NCBI GenBank assembly: GCA_029247265.1
Contig: JAQWLN010000177.1
Coordinates: 1-64,000, forward strand
Direction of reading: 5' to 3'
Length of the DNA: 64,000 bases
Source of the DNA: Fuerstiella sp.
GTDB taxonomy: Bacteria > Planctomycetota > Planctomycetia > Planctomycetales > Planctomycetaceae
A program made the translations under genes and the position numbers. The notes beneath the pieces were generated by a model, which searched no databases, was not told the origin of the DNA, and was given only the letters and a program-made list of their open reading frames with translations. Shown here in pieces: positions 53,725 to 64,000 of the stretch. Positions within the stretch are counted from its first letter, which is position 1, and each line of letters starts with the position of its first letter.

Positions 53725-54906
53725 TCAGGGCGTCGGGAACTTCAGCATGACGCCTTCGGCGTCGACCGTAACATCCACATTCCAGCTACGAAAGATTTGA
53801 GGGAAGAACTCAGCCCCTGGCGATTTGACCAGATCGAATTCAACCGTCTGCAGCAGCAGCGGCGCGAGTTCCTTGTCGGTGCGACCTTTTATTCGGATCT
53901 CGATTCCTGATTTGCGCAGAGTGGTGATCACGCGTCCGATTGGCGTGCCGGCGGCGGCTTTCATGGTAAACAGTCGGTCTTTAACGTCAGCGGCGGCGAC
54001 TGATCCAGTGTCGTCATTGCGAAGCAGTTCTCTCAGTCGCTCATGTGTCTCCACGGTGGCCGTCACCACGGCCGAACTGCCTTTCCAGTCTATAGCCAGC
54101 CGCGGGAATTCCTTCTGCCAGCGCTGAACGACAGACGTCTTTACTCGCGCCGGAACGCGATGCGTCCGTTCGATCGCAACGAACTCAACCCCGGCCACGA
54201 TTCGTATCGTGCTGTCAGCAGTGACTTCGAAATTCAAATTGAATTGATTGAGAACGAGTGTGGCAAAGTCGGTGAAAGTGAGCGGCGGAAGATGGACAGT
54301 TGCCCAAAGATCGTGAGGAATCATCTCCGGGTTATCCACCGTCGCGCCCAAACCATGTGCGGCCTCGACGATCAGCTTTCGCGGTTCACTCAGGTCAGGC
54401 CATGACCGGTCACGAGTTTTTACCAGAGAACGATACAGCTCAGCGTCCAGTTGCCGCCGCATGCTGAGAATCGATTTGCGGTTGTTCGCAGTCAGCGTTC
54501 GTAATCGACTGGTCGCGACTGGAGGTCCGATCACCACGAGGTTGTCGCCAAATGAGGCGCTGGCCGTTGCCGATTCCGCATACGCTGAAATGCTGTTCCT
54601 GGTGGTGAGATATTCCGTGGAAGCGTCGACCCGTTGGGAGGGGTCAATACGTCGGTCGAGCACGATCGCGATGCCGGTGTCCATCCTGAGACGTTGCAGG
54701 ACCTGCCGCAGGGGGATCCCCCGCGACGTCACGCTATGTCGCTTTTCAAGTGCGTCGCGCAGCGCTCGACCGGTCACCAATCGTTCGGGTTCTGCCGAAA
54801 GCACTGGCGGATCCGACTGTAGCCGGGCCACCGCATTCGTCATAGAAATCGGAAAAACCGCAGAAATCAGGATGTACCGGACGATCTGCGCGGCGTTACG
54901 TCCCAT
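53725..54906 (-). CDS. Secreted protein with STN/secretin-short-domain-like repeats
   Basis: Signal peptide; ALEKRHSVTSRGIPLRQVLQRLRMDTGIAIVLDRRIDPSQRV and LPPLTFTDFATLVLNQFNLNFEVTADSTIRIV resemble STN-like alpha/beta modules. Confidence 0.5.
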   Translation of the reverse strand: MGRNAAQIVRYILISAVFPISMTNAVARLQSDPPVLSAEPERLVTGRALRDALEKRHSVTSRGIPLRQVLQRLRMDTGIAIVLDRRIDPSQRVDASTEYLTTRNSISAYAESATASASFGDNLVVIGPPVATSRLRTLTANNRKSILSMRRQLDAELYRSLVKTRDRSWPDLSEPRKLIVEAAHGLGATVDNPEMIPHDLWATVHLPPLTFTDFATLVLNQFNLNFEVTADSTIRIVAGVEFVAIERTHRVPARVKTSVVQRWQKEFPRLAIDWKGSSAVVTATVETHERLRELLRNDDTGSVAAADVKDRLFTMKAAAGTPIGRVITTLRKSGIEIRIKGRTDKELAPLLLQTVEFDLVKSPGAEFFPQIFRSWNVDVTVDAEGVMLKFPTP

Positions 54907-55060
54907 CGTTTCATCTCCTGCCGTCGAATTACGCTGTGTTCTGTCCCGTAAACGTTTTTTCGACGGAAACAACGGTGGATTTCTCGTAGTTGTGTAACAG
55001 GCTGACTGGTAGCATGATGACGTAATGTGATGCGGGACTCAATCGGCGGAACGAACCTTG

Positions 55061-57055
55061 ATGAAACAGACCCAGGCGGTCGGCATCGACCTCGGCACAA
55101 CCTATTCCTGCGTCGCTTGGCTGAATGAGCACGGTCAACCGGTCACCATCCCCAATCAGGAAGGGGAATTGGCTACTCCATCGGTTGTTTTCTTTGACGA
55201 CGATGAGCCGATTGTTGGCACAGAAGCGTTGCGCAATGCGATCGCCCGGCCGGAACGGGTTGTGCAGAACGCAAAGCGACACATCGGGGACCCGGACAAA
55301 TTCTGGCGAGTCGGCCCGAATCGTTACAATCCTGTGCAGATCTCCGGATTGATTCTGCGAAAGTTGATTGCTGCGGCGCAGGAGCAGGTCGGCGAGATCA
55401 GCGAAGCGGTTGTCACCGTTCCCGCCCAGTTCAGCGATGCTCAACGTCATGCCACTGTGATGGCAGGGCATTCGGCGGGACTGGAGAAGGTGGAAGTCAT
55501 TAACGAACCTGTTGCCGCCGCGCTGTGCCACGTCCTTGGCGACGAAGGTCTGGCATTTACGGAACTGGCTGCCGACCAGCAGCTGCTCGTCTATGACCTT
55601 GGAGGGGGCACGCTGGATCTTGCCATCGTGAGTTACTCAAGCGACCAGGTTCGTGTGGTGGCGTCAGATGGTGACCTGGAACTCGGTGGCCTTGACTGGA
55701 CTCAGGTTCTTGTTGACATAGCGGCCGAGCGTTTTTTGACCGACTTTAGTGAGGACCCGCGGCAGGAGCCGCACAGCCATCAGTTTTTGGCGCTGGAAGC
55801 GGAACAGGCCAAACGTAGTCTGTCAGTGCGTCCGCGAGCTGCCATCACCGTTCAGCACGAAGGCAACCGCCGCACGTACCAGATTGAGCAGGAGGAGTTC
55901 GAACACCTCGGCCGGTCACTGCTGAAGCGTTCAAATGCAATCACTCGACGAATTCTGGCGGACAACGGCTTTGGTTGGGCTCACGTAGACGTTGTCCTGA
56001 CCACCGGTGGCTCGTCTCGCATGCCGATGGTGCGAGAGAGCCTGAAGAAACTCAGCGGCCGCACGCTAAATTCATCGTTGTCTCCGGATCAGTCGATTGC
56101 TCACGGCGCGGCGTATTACGCCGGCATGTTGCTTGCAAATCAGGAATACACGCGAACGATTTTCAACAGCAAGGCTTCGATACGGCTGGCAAAAATTCAA
56201 CAACAAAGCGTGAATGCTCGCGGGCTGGGAATTCTTATCCGCGATACGAAAACCGGCAATCGAGTGCCGCACTACCTGATTCCGCCAAACACTCCACTGC
56301 CAGCCTCTAAAACCCATGTCTTCGGGACCGTGGTGGATCAGCAGACGAAAGTGCACATTCGCATCGTGGAAAGTGGAGCCGGCCCCGACAAGCCTCACAC
56401 CATTCTTGGCGATTGCCTCATCAGTGATCTGCCAACGGATCTGCCGGAGGGCAGCGAAGTCGAGGTTACCATCAGCTACGACGGCCAGGCACGAGTACAT
56501 GTTTCGGCCCGCGAGTTGAAGAGTGGTAAGTCAGCAGAGACGGAAATCATTCGCCAGGAAAATATGTCGGGGCAGTTGCAGCAGGAAGTCGAAGTCAACA
56601 GGAAAGCTGTTCCGCCTGAGCAGTCGGACATAGTATCCCGTTCTGAAGAGGCAGAGAGCCAAAGTCAGGCTGAACCGTCATCGCCACCTGTTCCCCAGGA
56701 TCCACTCAGCGATGAATGGGCGGCTGTTAGTGCACGACTCAACGAATTCTCTGAGTTCTCTGGTCCTGTCGATCTTGCAGAACAGCCGGTGCTGCTGTGC
56801 AACTCGTGTGGCACCACTCTCGGCCCGAGAGGGAAGTGTTCCAAATGCAGTGCTGAACCGACCGGCCGAAAGCGGCGGCGTGGAACGAAAAAAAAATCAG
56901 CGCGGCGCACCAGCGTGGCAAAATCAGGTGTGGCGGGCACTGCTCCAGCCAAACGCAAGCGGAAACGGAAGAAGGCGTCCACAACGGAGGCTGCCGGTAA
57001 ATCAACCCAAGAGAAGCGATCCTTGGAAGACGACTTCTGGGATCTGGTGGATTGA
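55061..57055 (+). CDS. Hsp70/DnaK-like protein with C-terminal zinc ribbon and basic tail
   Basis: VGIDLGTTYSCVAWLNEHGQP; VVTVPAQFSDAQRHATVMAGHSAGLEKVEVINEPVAAALCH; VYDLGGGTLDLAIVSY; TTGGSSRMPMVRESL; C-term CNSCGTTLGPRGKCSKC + KRKRKRKK. Confidence 0.9.
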   Translation: MKQTQAVGIDLGTTYSCVAWLNEHGQPVTIPNQEGELATPSVVFFDDDEPIVGTEALRNAIARPERVVQNAKRHIGDPDKFWRVGPNRYNPVQISGLILRKLIAAAQEQVGEISEAVVTVPAQFSDAQRHATVMAGHSAGLEKVEVINEPVAAALCHVLGDEGLAFTELAADQQLLVYDLGGGTLDLAIVSYSSDQVRVVASDGDLELGGLDWTQVLVDIAAERFLTDFSEDPRQEPHSHQFLALEAEQAKRSLSVRPRAAITVQHEGNRRTYQIEQEEFEHLGRSLLKRSNAITRRILADNGFGWAHVDVVLTTGGSSRMPMVRESLKKLSGRTLNSSLSPDQSIAHGAAYYAGMLLANQEYTRTIFNSKASIRLAKIQQQSVNARGLGILIRDTKTGNRVPHYLIPPNTPLPASKTHVFGTVVDQQTKVHIRIVESGAGPDKPHTILGDCLISDLPTDLPEGSEVEVTISYDGQARVHVSARELKSGKSAETEIIRQENMSGQLQQEVEVNRKAVPPEQSDIVSRSEEAESQSQAEPSSPPVPQDPLSDEWAAVSARLNEFSEFSGPVDLAEQPVLLCNSCGTTLGPRGKCSKCSAEPTGRKRRRGTKKKSARRTSVAKSGVAGTAPAKRKRKRKKASTTEAAGKSTQEKRSLEDDFWDLVD

Positions 57056-57264
57056 TTCTGGTTGTCGTTCTTTTGCGGCAATTTGTCTGAGCTGTTCAGG
57101 CAGCCGGGACGTGGATATATTTCCCGGGGCTGACAGGTACAGAATAGTGCTGGCCTGTCGGCATGTGTACACAGGAGGAGTCGTGTGTTACTGGCAGAGC
57201 CAGTGTTTTCGTGAGCGTGCGAACCCTCCTGACACCCGCCCGATGGAATCATAAGACCGTAAAA

Positions 57265-57495
57265 ATGCAACGAACCTCTTACATCATTGGCTGCCTTGTT
57301 CTTTCCGCCAGCCAGGTATCCGCTCATCCGGGGCACGGCAGCCCTGCAACCGCCGATGGCATAGCGCATTATCTGCTCAGCCCGGTTCATTGCGGACCGA
57401 TTCTGGCGACGACTGTCGTTCTGCTGGTTGCCAGTTACGCACGGAAACGCGGAGTGATGCCGAAAAGACGCTCCGATGAAACACTCGGTGCCTGA
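57265..57495 (+). CDS. Small secreted/membrane hypothetical protein
   Basis: Signal-peptide-like N-terminus MQRTSYIIGCLVLSASQVSAHPGHGS and TM GPILATTVVLLVASYARKR. Confidence 0.5.
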   Translation: MQRTSYIIGCLVLSASQVSAHPGHGSPATADGIAHYLLSPVHCGPILATTVVLLVASYARKRGVMPKRRSDETLGA

Positions 57496-57546
57496 AGCTT
57501 TTTGTTGCAGCAAGGGTATGTCGTCTTTGTCGGTCGCAGCTGCCGC

Positions 57547-59415
57547 CTATACTTTGCGACCGGATTCGGGCGGGACCCTCTTCGCTGCTCGATTCACGTC
57601 GGCTATCGGCAAGTCCGATGTCAGCTCTTCATTCGCACAATACTCCGCGATTCTGTCGACGACGGTTCCACCAAACTCTTCCAGCTTTTTCTGGCCGATC
57701 CCGTAGATTTGAAGCAGATCATCAGCGTTGGTTGGCCTGAACCGGGCCAGTTCGCGAAGCGTCATGTCGCCCAGGATGACGTAGGGCGGAACACCGCGCT
57801 CGGCGGCAATATCCAACCGCATCTGCCGAAGGTTTTCGAACAGCCCACGGTCAACTCCTTCCCATTTATGTGTTGAAGAAGTGGCCTGCTGACGAGTTTT
57901 TGGGCGTGTCAGCTGAGGTGTCAGCTCTCCTTTCAGGAGTTGAAACCCGGCGTCGGTGATGACAAGGACTGAGTACTCACCGGATCGCCTGAGCAGTCCC
58001 TGAGCCACCAGCTGATCGATCCATCCGCGTACATCTCGTTCAGATTCGCCCTTCAGCAACCCATAGGTGCTGAGCTTATCGTGTCCATTCGTCAGCACTT
58101 TCTTGCTTTTCGACCCACGCAGCACAAGACTCGTGTACTCGGCGCCATATCGTTGTTCCTGCCGATAGATGCTGCTGACGATTTTTTGCGCTAGCTGCAG
58201 AGCATCCTGAAGGCACTCAATTTCGTTCAGACACACATCACAGGCGCCACAGTTGTCTTTCTCCAGCTGCTGACCGAAGTGACCAACCAGTTGTCGGTGG
58301 CGGCACACCGAACTGAAGCAGAACGACTCCATTTTCTCCAGCGCCTTCAGCGATGCTGCTCGATTATCCTCGTTCTCCGACTGGTTGATCAGGTATTCCC
58401 ACGTACTGGTGTCCCGCCCGGAATAGATCAGACTGCATTCCGCTTCCAGCCCGTCGCGTCCCGCGCGCCCACTTTCCTGCTGGTACGCTTCAACGCTTCG
58501 AGGCATCTCTGCGTGCACGACGTAACGGACGTTGCTCTTGTCGATGCCCATTCCAAATGCCACGGTCGCCACAATGATGTTTGTTTTCTCATCAATGAAA
58601 GCTTCCTGGTTTGCTTTGCGCTGGTCCGGTTCCAGCCCGGCGTGGTATGGCAATGACTTGTACCCGAGAGAATTCAACGTCTCTGCGGTCTCTTCAACGT
58701 TGGAGCGGCTGATACAGTAAACAATGCCCGACTCATTGGGATGTCGGTCAAGGACTTCACGAATCTGTCCGATGACATCGTGTCGCGGCTCCACCCGATA
58801 CAGAAGATTGGGGCGGTCAAAGCTGCCCACCAGGATCTTTGGTGCACGCAGATTCAGTTGCTCTGCAATATCCTGGCGAACCTGTTCTGTTGCCGTCGCG
58901 GTGAATGCGTGAATAGAAACGTCCGGGAATGCCTGACGCAGGCTGCTCAGGCGGCGGTACTCAGGCCGAAAGTCATGGCCCCAGTTGCTGATGCAGTGAG
59001 CTTCATCAATGGCGATGAAGCTCAGTTCCACGTCCGCAAGAAAATCGATCGTTCGCTGCTGGACGAGTCGCTCTGGAGCCGCAAAAAGCATTTTGAGTTC
59101 GCCACGCCGTATCCGACCGGCCACGGCCAGTCGCTCCTGTGATGTCAGGCTGCTGTTGACAAACGCTGCTGGCACACCGCATTCGGACAGTGCGTCCACC
59201 TGGTCCTTCATCAAGGCGATCAGTGGGCTGACAACAACAGCCATTCCGTTCCGGCACACCGCGGGAGCCTGATAACACAGTGATTTCCCGCCGCCCGTCG
59301 GCAGTACCGTTAAAGAGTCCTGCGACCTCATGGCGGCGGTCATTGCCTCACGCTGCAATGGCCGAAACGAGTCATAGCCCCAGTACTTTTGAATGACAGA
59401 AAGTAGAGCGTCCAT
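57547..59415 (-). CDS. recQ: ATP-dependent DNA helicase RecQ
   Basis: LTVLPTGGGKSLCYQAPA; IDEAHCISNWGHDFRPEYRRL; YQQESGRAGRDGLEAECSL; RQC cysteines; HRDC-like C-terminus. Confidence 0.95.
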   Translation of the reverse strand: MDALLSVIQKYWGYDSFRPLQREAMTAAMRSQDSLTVLPTGGGKSLCYQAPAVCRNGMAVVVSPLIALMKDQVDALSECGVPAAFVNSSLTSQERLAVAGRIRRGELKMLFAAPERLVQQRTIDFLADVELSFIAIDEAHCISNWGHDFRPEYRRLSSLRQAFPDVSIHAFTATATEQVRQDIAEQLNLRAPKILVGSFDRPNLLYRVEPRHDVIGQIREVLDRHPNESGIVYCISRSNVEETAETLNSLGYKSLPYHAGLEPDQRKANQEAFIDEKTNIIVATVAFGMGIDKSNVRYVVHAEMPRSVEAYQQESGRAGRDGLEAECSLIYSGRDTSTWEYLINQSENEDNRAASLKALEKMESFCFSSVCRHRQLVGHFGQQLEKDNCGACDVCLNEIECLQDALQLAQKIVSSIYRQEQRYGAEYTSLVLRGSKSKKVLTNGHDKLSTYGLLKGESERDVRGWIDQLVAQGLLRRSGEYSVLVITDAGFQLLKGELTPQLTRPKTRQQATSSTHKWEGVDRGLFENLRQMRLDIAAERGVPPYVILGDMTLRELARFRPTNADDLLQIYGIGQKKLEEFGGTVVDRIAEYCANEELTSDLPIADVNRAAKRVPPESGRKV

Positions 59416-60011
59416 TGTGGGTCAGAATGTCTGAATGAGGTCTTCCGGCCGTCGTGGTGACCAGTGATCCCCTCTGCGACTGAAGGCAACACCGCGCTGA
59501 TTCGTTGCGCTAACGACTGACAATAGGAGTCCATGCCGCGCCAGCAGCATAGCGTTTTGTGATTTGCGAGCCACGGTCGTGCGATGAGAAACAGCCGATG
59601 CTGAAACTTCCATCCCCAGCGCGACAGCATTCCCCGAACACCTGTCGCAATGTGCCAGCAACAGATCGCATAGGGTCAGTTGTTGCACTCTATGGGCTTT
59701 AGCCATCCCAGTGGCTGAGGGTTCAAATCGTTTACTTTAAGCGACCTCACACATCCGATGACGTCAATTTCCCGAAGCGCTCGGAACTTACCAAACGACG
59801 CGCAAGGATGACATCAGCGCCAACTCCCGCTCAGGCCGGCTGGCTGTATGAATGATGTAAGTGGCCCAGCGTAAGTGATTTATGGGCATTCCGACGACGC
59901 ATCCGGGATCTTCCAGGGATTTTCCGGAATACGGGGTCCGGGTTTGCAACGCTCCAGCGATTCCGTCGGTGAGACGCGTTGCCAATGTCAATTTTTGCCA
60001 GGTCCGGAATC

Positions 60012-60761
60012 ATGTTTAAATCACTAGTCGCTCCCCTTAAATTCGGGTTTTTGAACGGCCTGAAGCAATCCAAACGTCGGCGGCTTCAGTCGCAGAGCGT
60101 TGGGTTTGGTGATTCACTTGAGGTCCGGTTGCTGCTGACAGGCCCGCAATTGGTTAACCCGATCGCTAACAACGGACCGATTCTCACGGATGTCGTGTCA
60201 GATCACGGGGGCGATTTGACGGTGAATGTGGATGTCATCGGAGGCGGTGGTTACGAGCTCACCATAGAAGCGATGGAGGGCGAAACGGTTGTGATTGATC
60301 TAACAATGTATGTCGCACCGAATACGAGTGAGAACGTCACTCTGCAAATCGTTGAGAGTCCGGATCAATTCTTCGGAGGAGTGGAGATGAGCAATTCAGT
60401 CACGTTGAACGTGCCTGGTGTTGTCGTTCTGGCGACCGAGCTCGACTGGATTGCTGGCACTCTAAGTGGTGCCGTCGATTTGACGAACAGCCAGGGAACG
60501 ACTGAACTGCTGTATCGGACCGTGGGAGATTCTGAGTGGGACTTGGTGGGAGACATCTCTTCAGTCGATGGGAGTTTCCTGTTCCAGTTTGATGTCGCGG
60601 ATGGCGAAACGGACTTTGAGTTTGCCGTCGAACATTCGTTTATGGCGACATCGGTCATGAGTGGCTCCGTAACGATCATTGATATGACAGCATTCGACCC
60701 GACCCTCGACCCGGTCCTGGAGTCGGAGGTCGACGATCTGTTTGCCGAAGGAGATGTTTAA
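60012..60761 (+). CDS. Small LEPR-XLL-like secreted protein
   Basis: Basic N-terminus NGLKQSKRRRLQSQSVGFGDSLEVRLLLTGPQLV resembles the LEPR-XLL motif; beta-rich, acidic remainder. Confidence 0.65.
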   Translation: MFKSLVAPLKFGFLNGLKQSKRRRLQSQSVGFGDSLEVRLLLTGPQLVNPIANNGPILTDVVSDHGGDLTVNVDVIGGGGYELTIEAMEGETVVIDLTMYVAPNTSENVTLQIVESPDQFFGGVEMSNSVTLNVPGVVVLATELDWIAGTLSGAVDLTNSQGTTELLYRTVGDSEWDLVGDISSVDGSFLFQFDVADGETDFEFAVEHSFMATSVMSGSVTIIDMTAFDPTLDPVLESEVDDLFAEGDV

Positions 60762-60901
60762 CGATCATGAACCGCTGCGGTGTGTTTCTGATGGTCCAGA
60801 CTGCATGTGGTTTCATTATCAGCACGCCGTGCCAGAAAGTGAGTGACCGCTCGGGTTTTCGTAAGAGCTCTATTCACTGTCGCTGGAGTTTTCAAACCAC
60901 G

Positions 60902-61663
60902 CTAGACACCCAGATCGCGTTCCAGTCGTTGCAGACGGTCCTCAAGGTCTGCCATGCTGGATCCCAGACCTTGTATCAGCTCAGACTGTTCTTTGATTGT
61001 TGAGCGAAGTTGTTCGAGCATTTCTTCCGGCACTTCAGCAGAGCGTGAACACGGTGCCTCTGCCACTGCAGGGGCCTGCGGAACCTCGCTGTCTGCATCA
61101 CCATGATTGACAGATTCCGCAGACATCGGTGCTGAGCCAATCTGCATGTTCTCTTTGGGCAGGTAGAACGTGTGATCGACTTCCACGCCGCGTCGGTCTA
61201 ACGGACCGTTCGCCTGGAGATATCCCATTTCATGCAGGGCGGCTAATTCTTCCCGTAGCTGCCCAATACTTTCCACCCGAATCATCCGACTGGCGCGAGT
61301 TCGCAGCTCACCAGGGTGTTGAAGACCTCGCAGCAAAAGTTCCGCGATAATGCCGAACTGCGCCTCTGTGAAGTCGAATTTGTGCCGTGCGTAGTGGCGA
61401 TAACGCGGTGTTCGACCTCCGCCCGGGAACACTTCCGCCACCAGCAGATCTTCACGCATGGCATCCAAAGCATCCTGGACCTGCGATTCACTGTAGCCTG
61501 CGACGGGGCTGCGGTTACTTTTCTGATTGCAGGCAGTTGTCGCAGCCTTGAGCGTCAGCGGATACTGCTCCGGTGTGGTAAACGCTTTCTCCATCAACAC
61601 ACCAAGAACTCGGCGTTGAATTTTTGACAGATGACGGATCTGATTCTTCGGCTCTTCGTTCAT
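60902..61663 (-). CDS. YceH family protein (DUF480/UPF0502)
   Basis: LSKIQRRVLGVLMEKAFTTPEQYPLTLKAATTACNQKSNRSPVAGYSESQVQDALDAMR; AELLLRGLQHPGELRTRASRM. Confidence 0.92.
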   Translation of the reverse strand: MNEEPKNQIRHLSKIQRRVLGVLMEKAFTTPEQYPLTLKAATTACNQKSNRSPVAGYSESQVQDALDAMREDLLVAEVFPGGGRTPRYRHYARHKFDFTEAQFGIIAELLLRGLQHPGELRTRASRMIRVESIGQLREELAALHEMGYLQANGPLDRRGVEVDHTFYLPKENMQIGSAPMSAESVNHGDADSEVPQAPAVAEAPCSRSAEVPEEMLEQLRSTIKEQSELIQGLGSSMADLEDRLQRLERDLGV

Positions 61664-61975
61664 CTGAGTTCCGATGAAAGGTTGTTAACGACTTAGATGT
61701 GATTTGCACGGATCGTTGCAGTGAACCACGAAAGCGGACCGTTCTGTGTCGAGTGTCGTTCCGAACAGGCTTGTCGTCCGGCCCGCAGTGAACACAAATC
61801 TAAACGTTTGCTCAAGCGTCGAAAACTATTGCACGCGACGAATCTCAAAGCTGGCACGTTCCTTTGCGAAGTCGTTCGACATCTGCTCTGCTTTTCAGTC
61901 ACATGTACCGGGTTTCCGTGAGCGTGCGAAACGGATCGCCGTTCTCCAAAAAGACTCTAGCGCCGACCATTACGT

Positions 61976-63718
61976 ATGTTTCATGCCGTTCTTGCATCGT
62001 TGCCCATCCTCGTGGTTGCCGTCTTTCTTGTCGGACTGCGATGGCCCGCGAGTCGGGCAATGCCACTGTCGCTTGTGACAGCGGCGTTGCTGGCCTTGTT
62101 TGTGTGGCGCGTTCCTGATCTGCAGGTGCTGGCATTTGGCATTAAGGGCAGTCTGATCACATTCGACCTGCTGTACATCATCTTCGGAGCAATTCTGCTG
62201 CTGAACACGCTTCAGCAAAGTGGCGCGATCACTGTTATCAGAAACGGTTTTCGTCAGATCTCGCCTGATCGCCGGGTGCAGGCAATCATCGTAGCGTGGC
62301 TGTTTGGTTCGTTCATTGAAGGTGCTGCGGGGTTCGGAACGCCCGCGGCTGTTGCTGTGCCGCTGCTGGTGGCACTGGGATTTCCGCCACTGGCAGCAGT
62401 CGTGTGCGGCATCGTGATTCAAAGCACACCGGTTTCCTTTGGAGCGTTAGGAACTCCAATTCTGGTTGGTGTCGGAAACGGACTGGACGTGGCCGCGGGA
62501 TTCGGCGCTGATTCGGCCGTGCGGTCAGCCGCCGTTTCATGGAGACTGATCGCAGACGAGAACGTTGCGTCGACTGCGCTGCTGCATGCCATTGGCGTTC
62601 GCGTCGCGGCCCTCCATCTGGTCGTCGGAACATTTGTTCCACTAATCCTGGTGTGCCTGCTGACTCGGTTTTTTGGACGTGAACGGTCGTTGCTCGACGG
62701 CCTTGGCTGCTGGAAGTTTGCCATTTTCGCGGCATTCGCAATGACCGTTCCGTCCGTTGCGACGGCGATATTGCTTGGCCCGGAATTTCCATCGCTGTTT
62801 GGAGGCATGGTTGGCCTTGTTTTGGTGGCCTCCGCGGCCCGTCGCGGTTTCCTGATGCCGGCAGGTGAGCCATGGCAATTCCCGGAAAAAAAAGATTGGT
62901 CTGCTGACTGGCAACCTGTGGTGCAGGCATCAGAACTCGTGGCGGATTCAGTTCCCGCCGGCGCCGATACCCCGCAGGACGGCGCGCCGCTGAGTCTGTT
63001 TCGATCCTGGTTGCCGTATCTGATGCTGGCCGTATTGCTGGTTGCCTTCCGACTGCCTCAGCTACCCTTGAAAGCGTTGGTCAATCATCCCAGCGTGACT
63101 TTCGCAGTTACCGACCTGTTCGGAAGTTCGGCGGATCTCAAACACACGCCCCTGGCGTTACCGGGAACAATCTTTCTACTGGTATCCGGCCTCACGTTTG
63201 TGCTGCATGGCATGTCCGTAAAATGCTATCGCATCGCCTTCGCAGATTCGTTCCGCGCAACAGCGAAGGCTTCAGTGGCTCTGATTTTCACGGTGCCCAT
63301 GGTGCAGATCTTTCTTGGCTCAGGCGGCGGTGCGGCTGGATTGTCTGCCATGCCGATTGTTCTGGCCGAACAGATGGCCACGCTTGCAGGCGCAGCGTGG
63401 CCTTTATTGGCGCCTTTTGCTGGCGGTCTTGGAGCCTTCGTGGCAGGCAGCAATACGATCAGCAACATGATGCTGTCGATGTTTCAGTTCGGTGTGGGGC
63501 AACAGATCGGCAGCGACCCATTCTGGATTGTGGCCCTGCAGGCGGTCGGCGGAGCGGCTGGCAACACGATCTGCGTGCATAATGTTGTGGCGGCATCGGC
63601 AGTTGTCGGTCTGGTCGGTCGTGAGGGACAAATCATCCGTCGAACGCTGCCAGTGTTTCTGTACTATGCGACGTTCGCAGGTATTCTTGGGCTGATCATC
63701 GTGATGATGATTTCGTAA
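61976..63718 (+). CDS. L-lactate permease (LctP family)
   Basis: [79 protein letters not shown]; multiple TM helices. Confidence 0.92.
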   Translation: MFHAVLASLPILVVAVFLVGLRWPASRAMPLSLVTAALLALFVWRVPDLQVLAFGIKGSLITFDLLYIIFGAILLLNTLQQSGAITVIRNGFRQISPDRRVQAIIVAWLFGSFIEGAAGFGTPAAVAVPLLVALGFPPLAAVVCGIVIQSTPVSFGALGTPILVGVGNGLDVAAGFGADSAVRSAAVSWRLIADENVASTALLHAIGVRVAALHLVVGTFVPLILVCLLTRFFGRERSLLDGLGCWKFAIFAAFAMTVPSVATAILLGPEFPSLFGGMVGLVLVASAARRGFLMPAGEPWQFPEKKDWSADWQPVVQASELVADSVPAGADTPQDGAPLSLFRSWLPYLMLAVLLVAFRLPQLPLKALVNHPSVTFAVTDLFGSSADLKHTPLALPGTIFLLVSGLTFVLHGMSVKCYRIAFADSFRATAKASVALIFTVPMVQIFLGSGGGAAGLSAMPIVLAEQMATLAGAAWPLLAPFAGGLGAFVAGSNTISNMMLSMFQFGVGQQIGSDPFWIVALQAVGGAAGNTICVHNVVAASAVVGLVGREGQIIRRTLPVFLYYATFAGILGLIIVMMIS

Positions 63719-63736
63719 CAGAGGAGTCGGGTCGTA

Positions 63737-64000
63737 GTGATCATTACCGGTATAGATGTTTGTCCGCTGACAGGCGCCACAGTTGACGGCGGCTGGCCGC
63801 AGGGCCACGAGCCACAGGAAGATCTGCATACGCTTGTCGTCGTCCACACGGATGCCGACATCATCGGGTATGGCAGCTGTTTTACTTCCGGAAAGCTGGT
63901 CACCGGTGCAGTTCAGCTGTTGTGGCCGCTGCTGAAGAATGAGTCGGCCCTGGAACCGGAACGCGTCTCTGAAAAGCTACACCAGTCGACGTTCTGGCAG
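63737..64000 (+). CDS. Mandelate racemase/enolase-superfamily protein, N-terminal part (truncated by window end)
   Basis: GTG start; VIITGIDVCPLTGATVDGGWPQGHEPQEDLHTLVVVHTDADIIGYGSCFTSGKLVTGAVQLLWPLL is an MR_MLE N-terminal pattern; no stop before window end. Confidence 0.7.
   Translation, partial: MIITGIDVCPLTGATVDGGWPQGHEPQEDLHTLVVVHTDADIIGYGSCFTSGKLVTGAVQLLWPLLKNESALEPERVSEKLHQSTFWQ

Noticed and set aside
59690-59745. Possible tRNA T-arm (GGTTCAAATC near 59721)
   Set aside because: Flanking bases do not form the 5-bp T-stem and no acceptor, D or anticodon arms could be found.
60767-61003. 78-aa plus-strand ORF after the small LEPR-XLL gene
   Set aside because: Overlaps the end of yceH on the opposite strand and has no recognisable features.

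Overview
The 64 kb window looks like a Planctomycetes-type chromosome segment. This is inferred from LEPR-XLL-like secreted proteins, a formylglycine sulfatase, PQQ-propeller and EF-hand secreted proteins, and a double-length UvrA. I found no rRNA, convincing tRNA, or CRISPR array. Most of it is ordinary: a ribose-type ABC transporter, FtsH, RecQ, Gnd, a PfkB kinase, a GalT-like protein, an L-lactate permease, YceH, an ECF sigma factor and two enolase-superfamily proteins. The items most worth a second look are: (1) a fused FAD-oxidoreductase + MnmM/YtqB-type methyltransferase, resembling an inverted, non-orthologous MnmC for wobble-uridine tRNA modification; (2) a three-gene JetA-JetB-JetC (Wadjet/MksFEB condensin) operon with intact SMC ATPase motifs and no JetD nuclease gene next to it; (3) a 2325-aa tandem UvrA-UvrA fusion with four ABC modules, an altered zinc finger in copy 1 and a ~360-aa C-terminal extension of unknown function; (4) an Hsp70-like protein ending in a zinc ribbon plus a Lys/Arg-rich tail; (5) a sugar ABC permease with a ~110-aa inserted domain resembling part of a periplasmic binding protein; (6) a 3277-aa mosaic LEPR-XLL surface protein; (7) two decayed loci, a PelA-type pectate lyase pseudogene and an IS630-type transposase remnant. 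All family calls come from reading motifs by eye; no searches were run.
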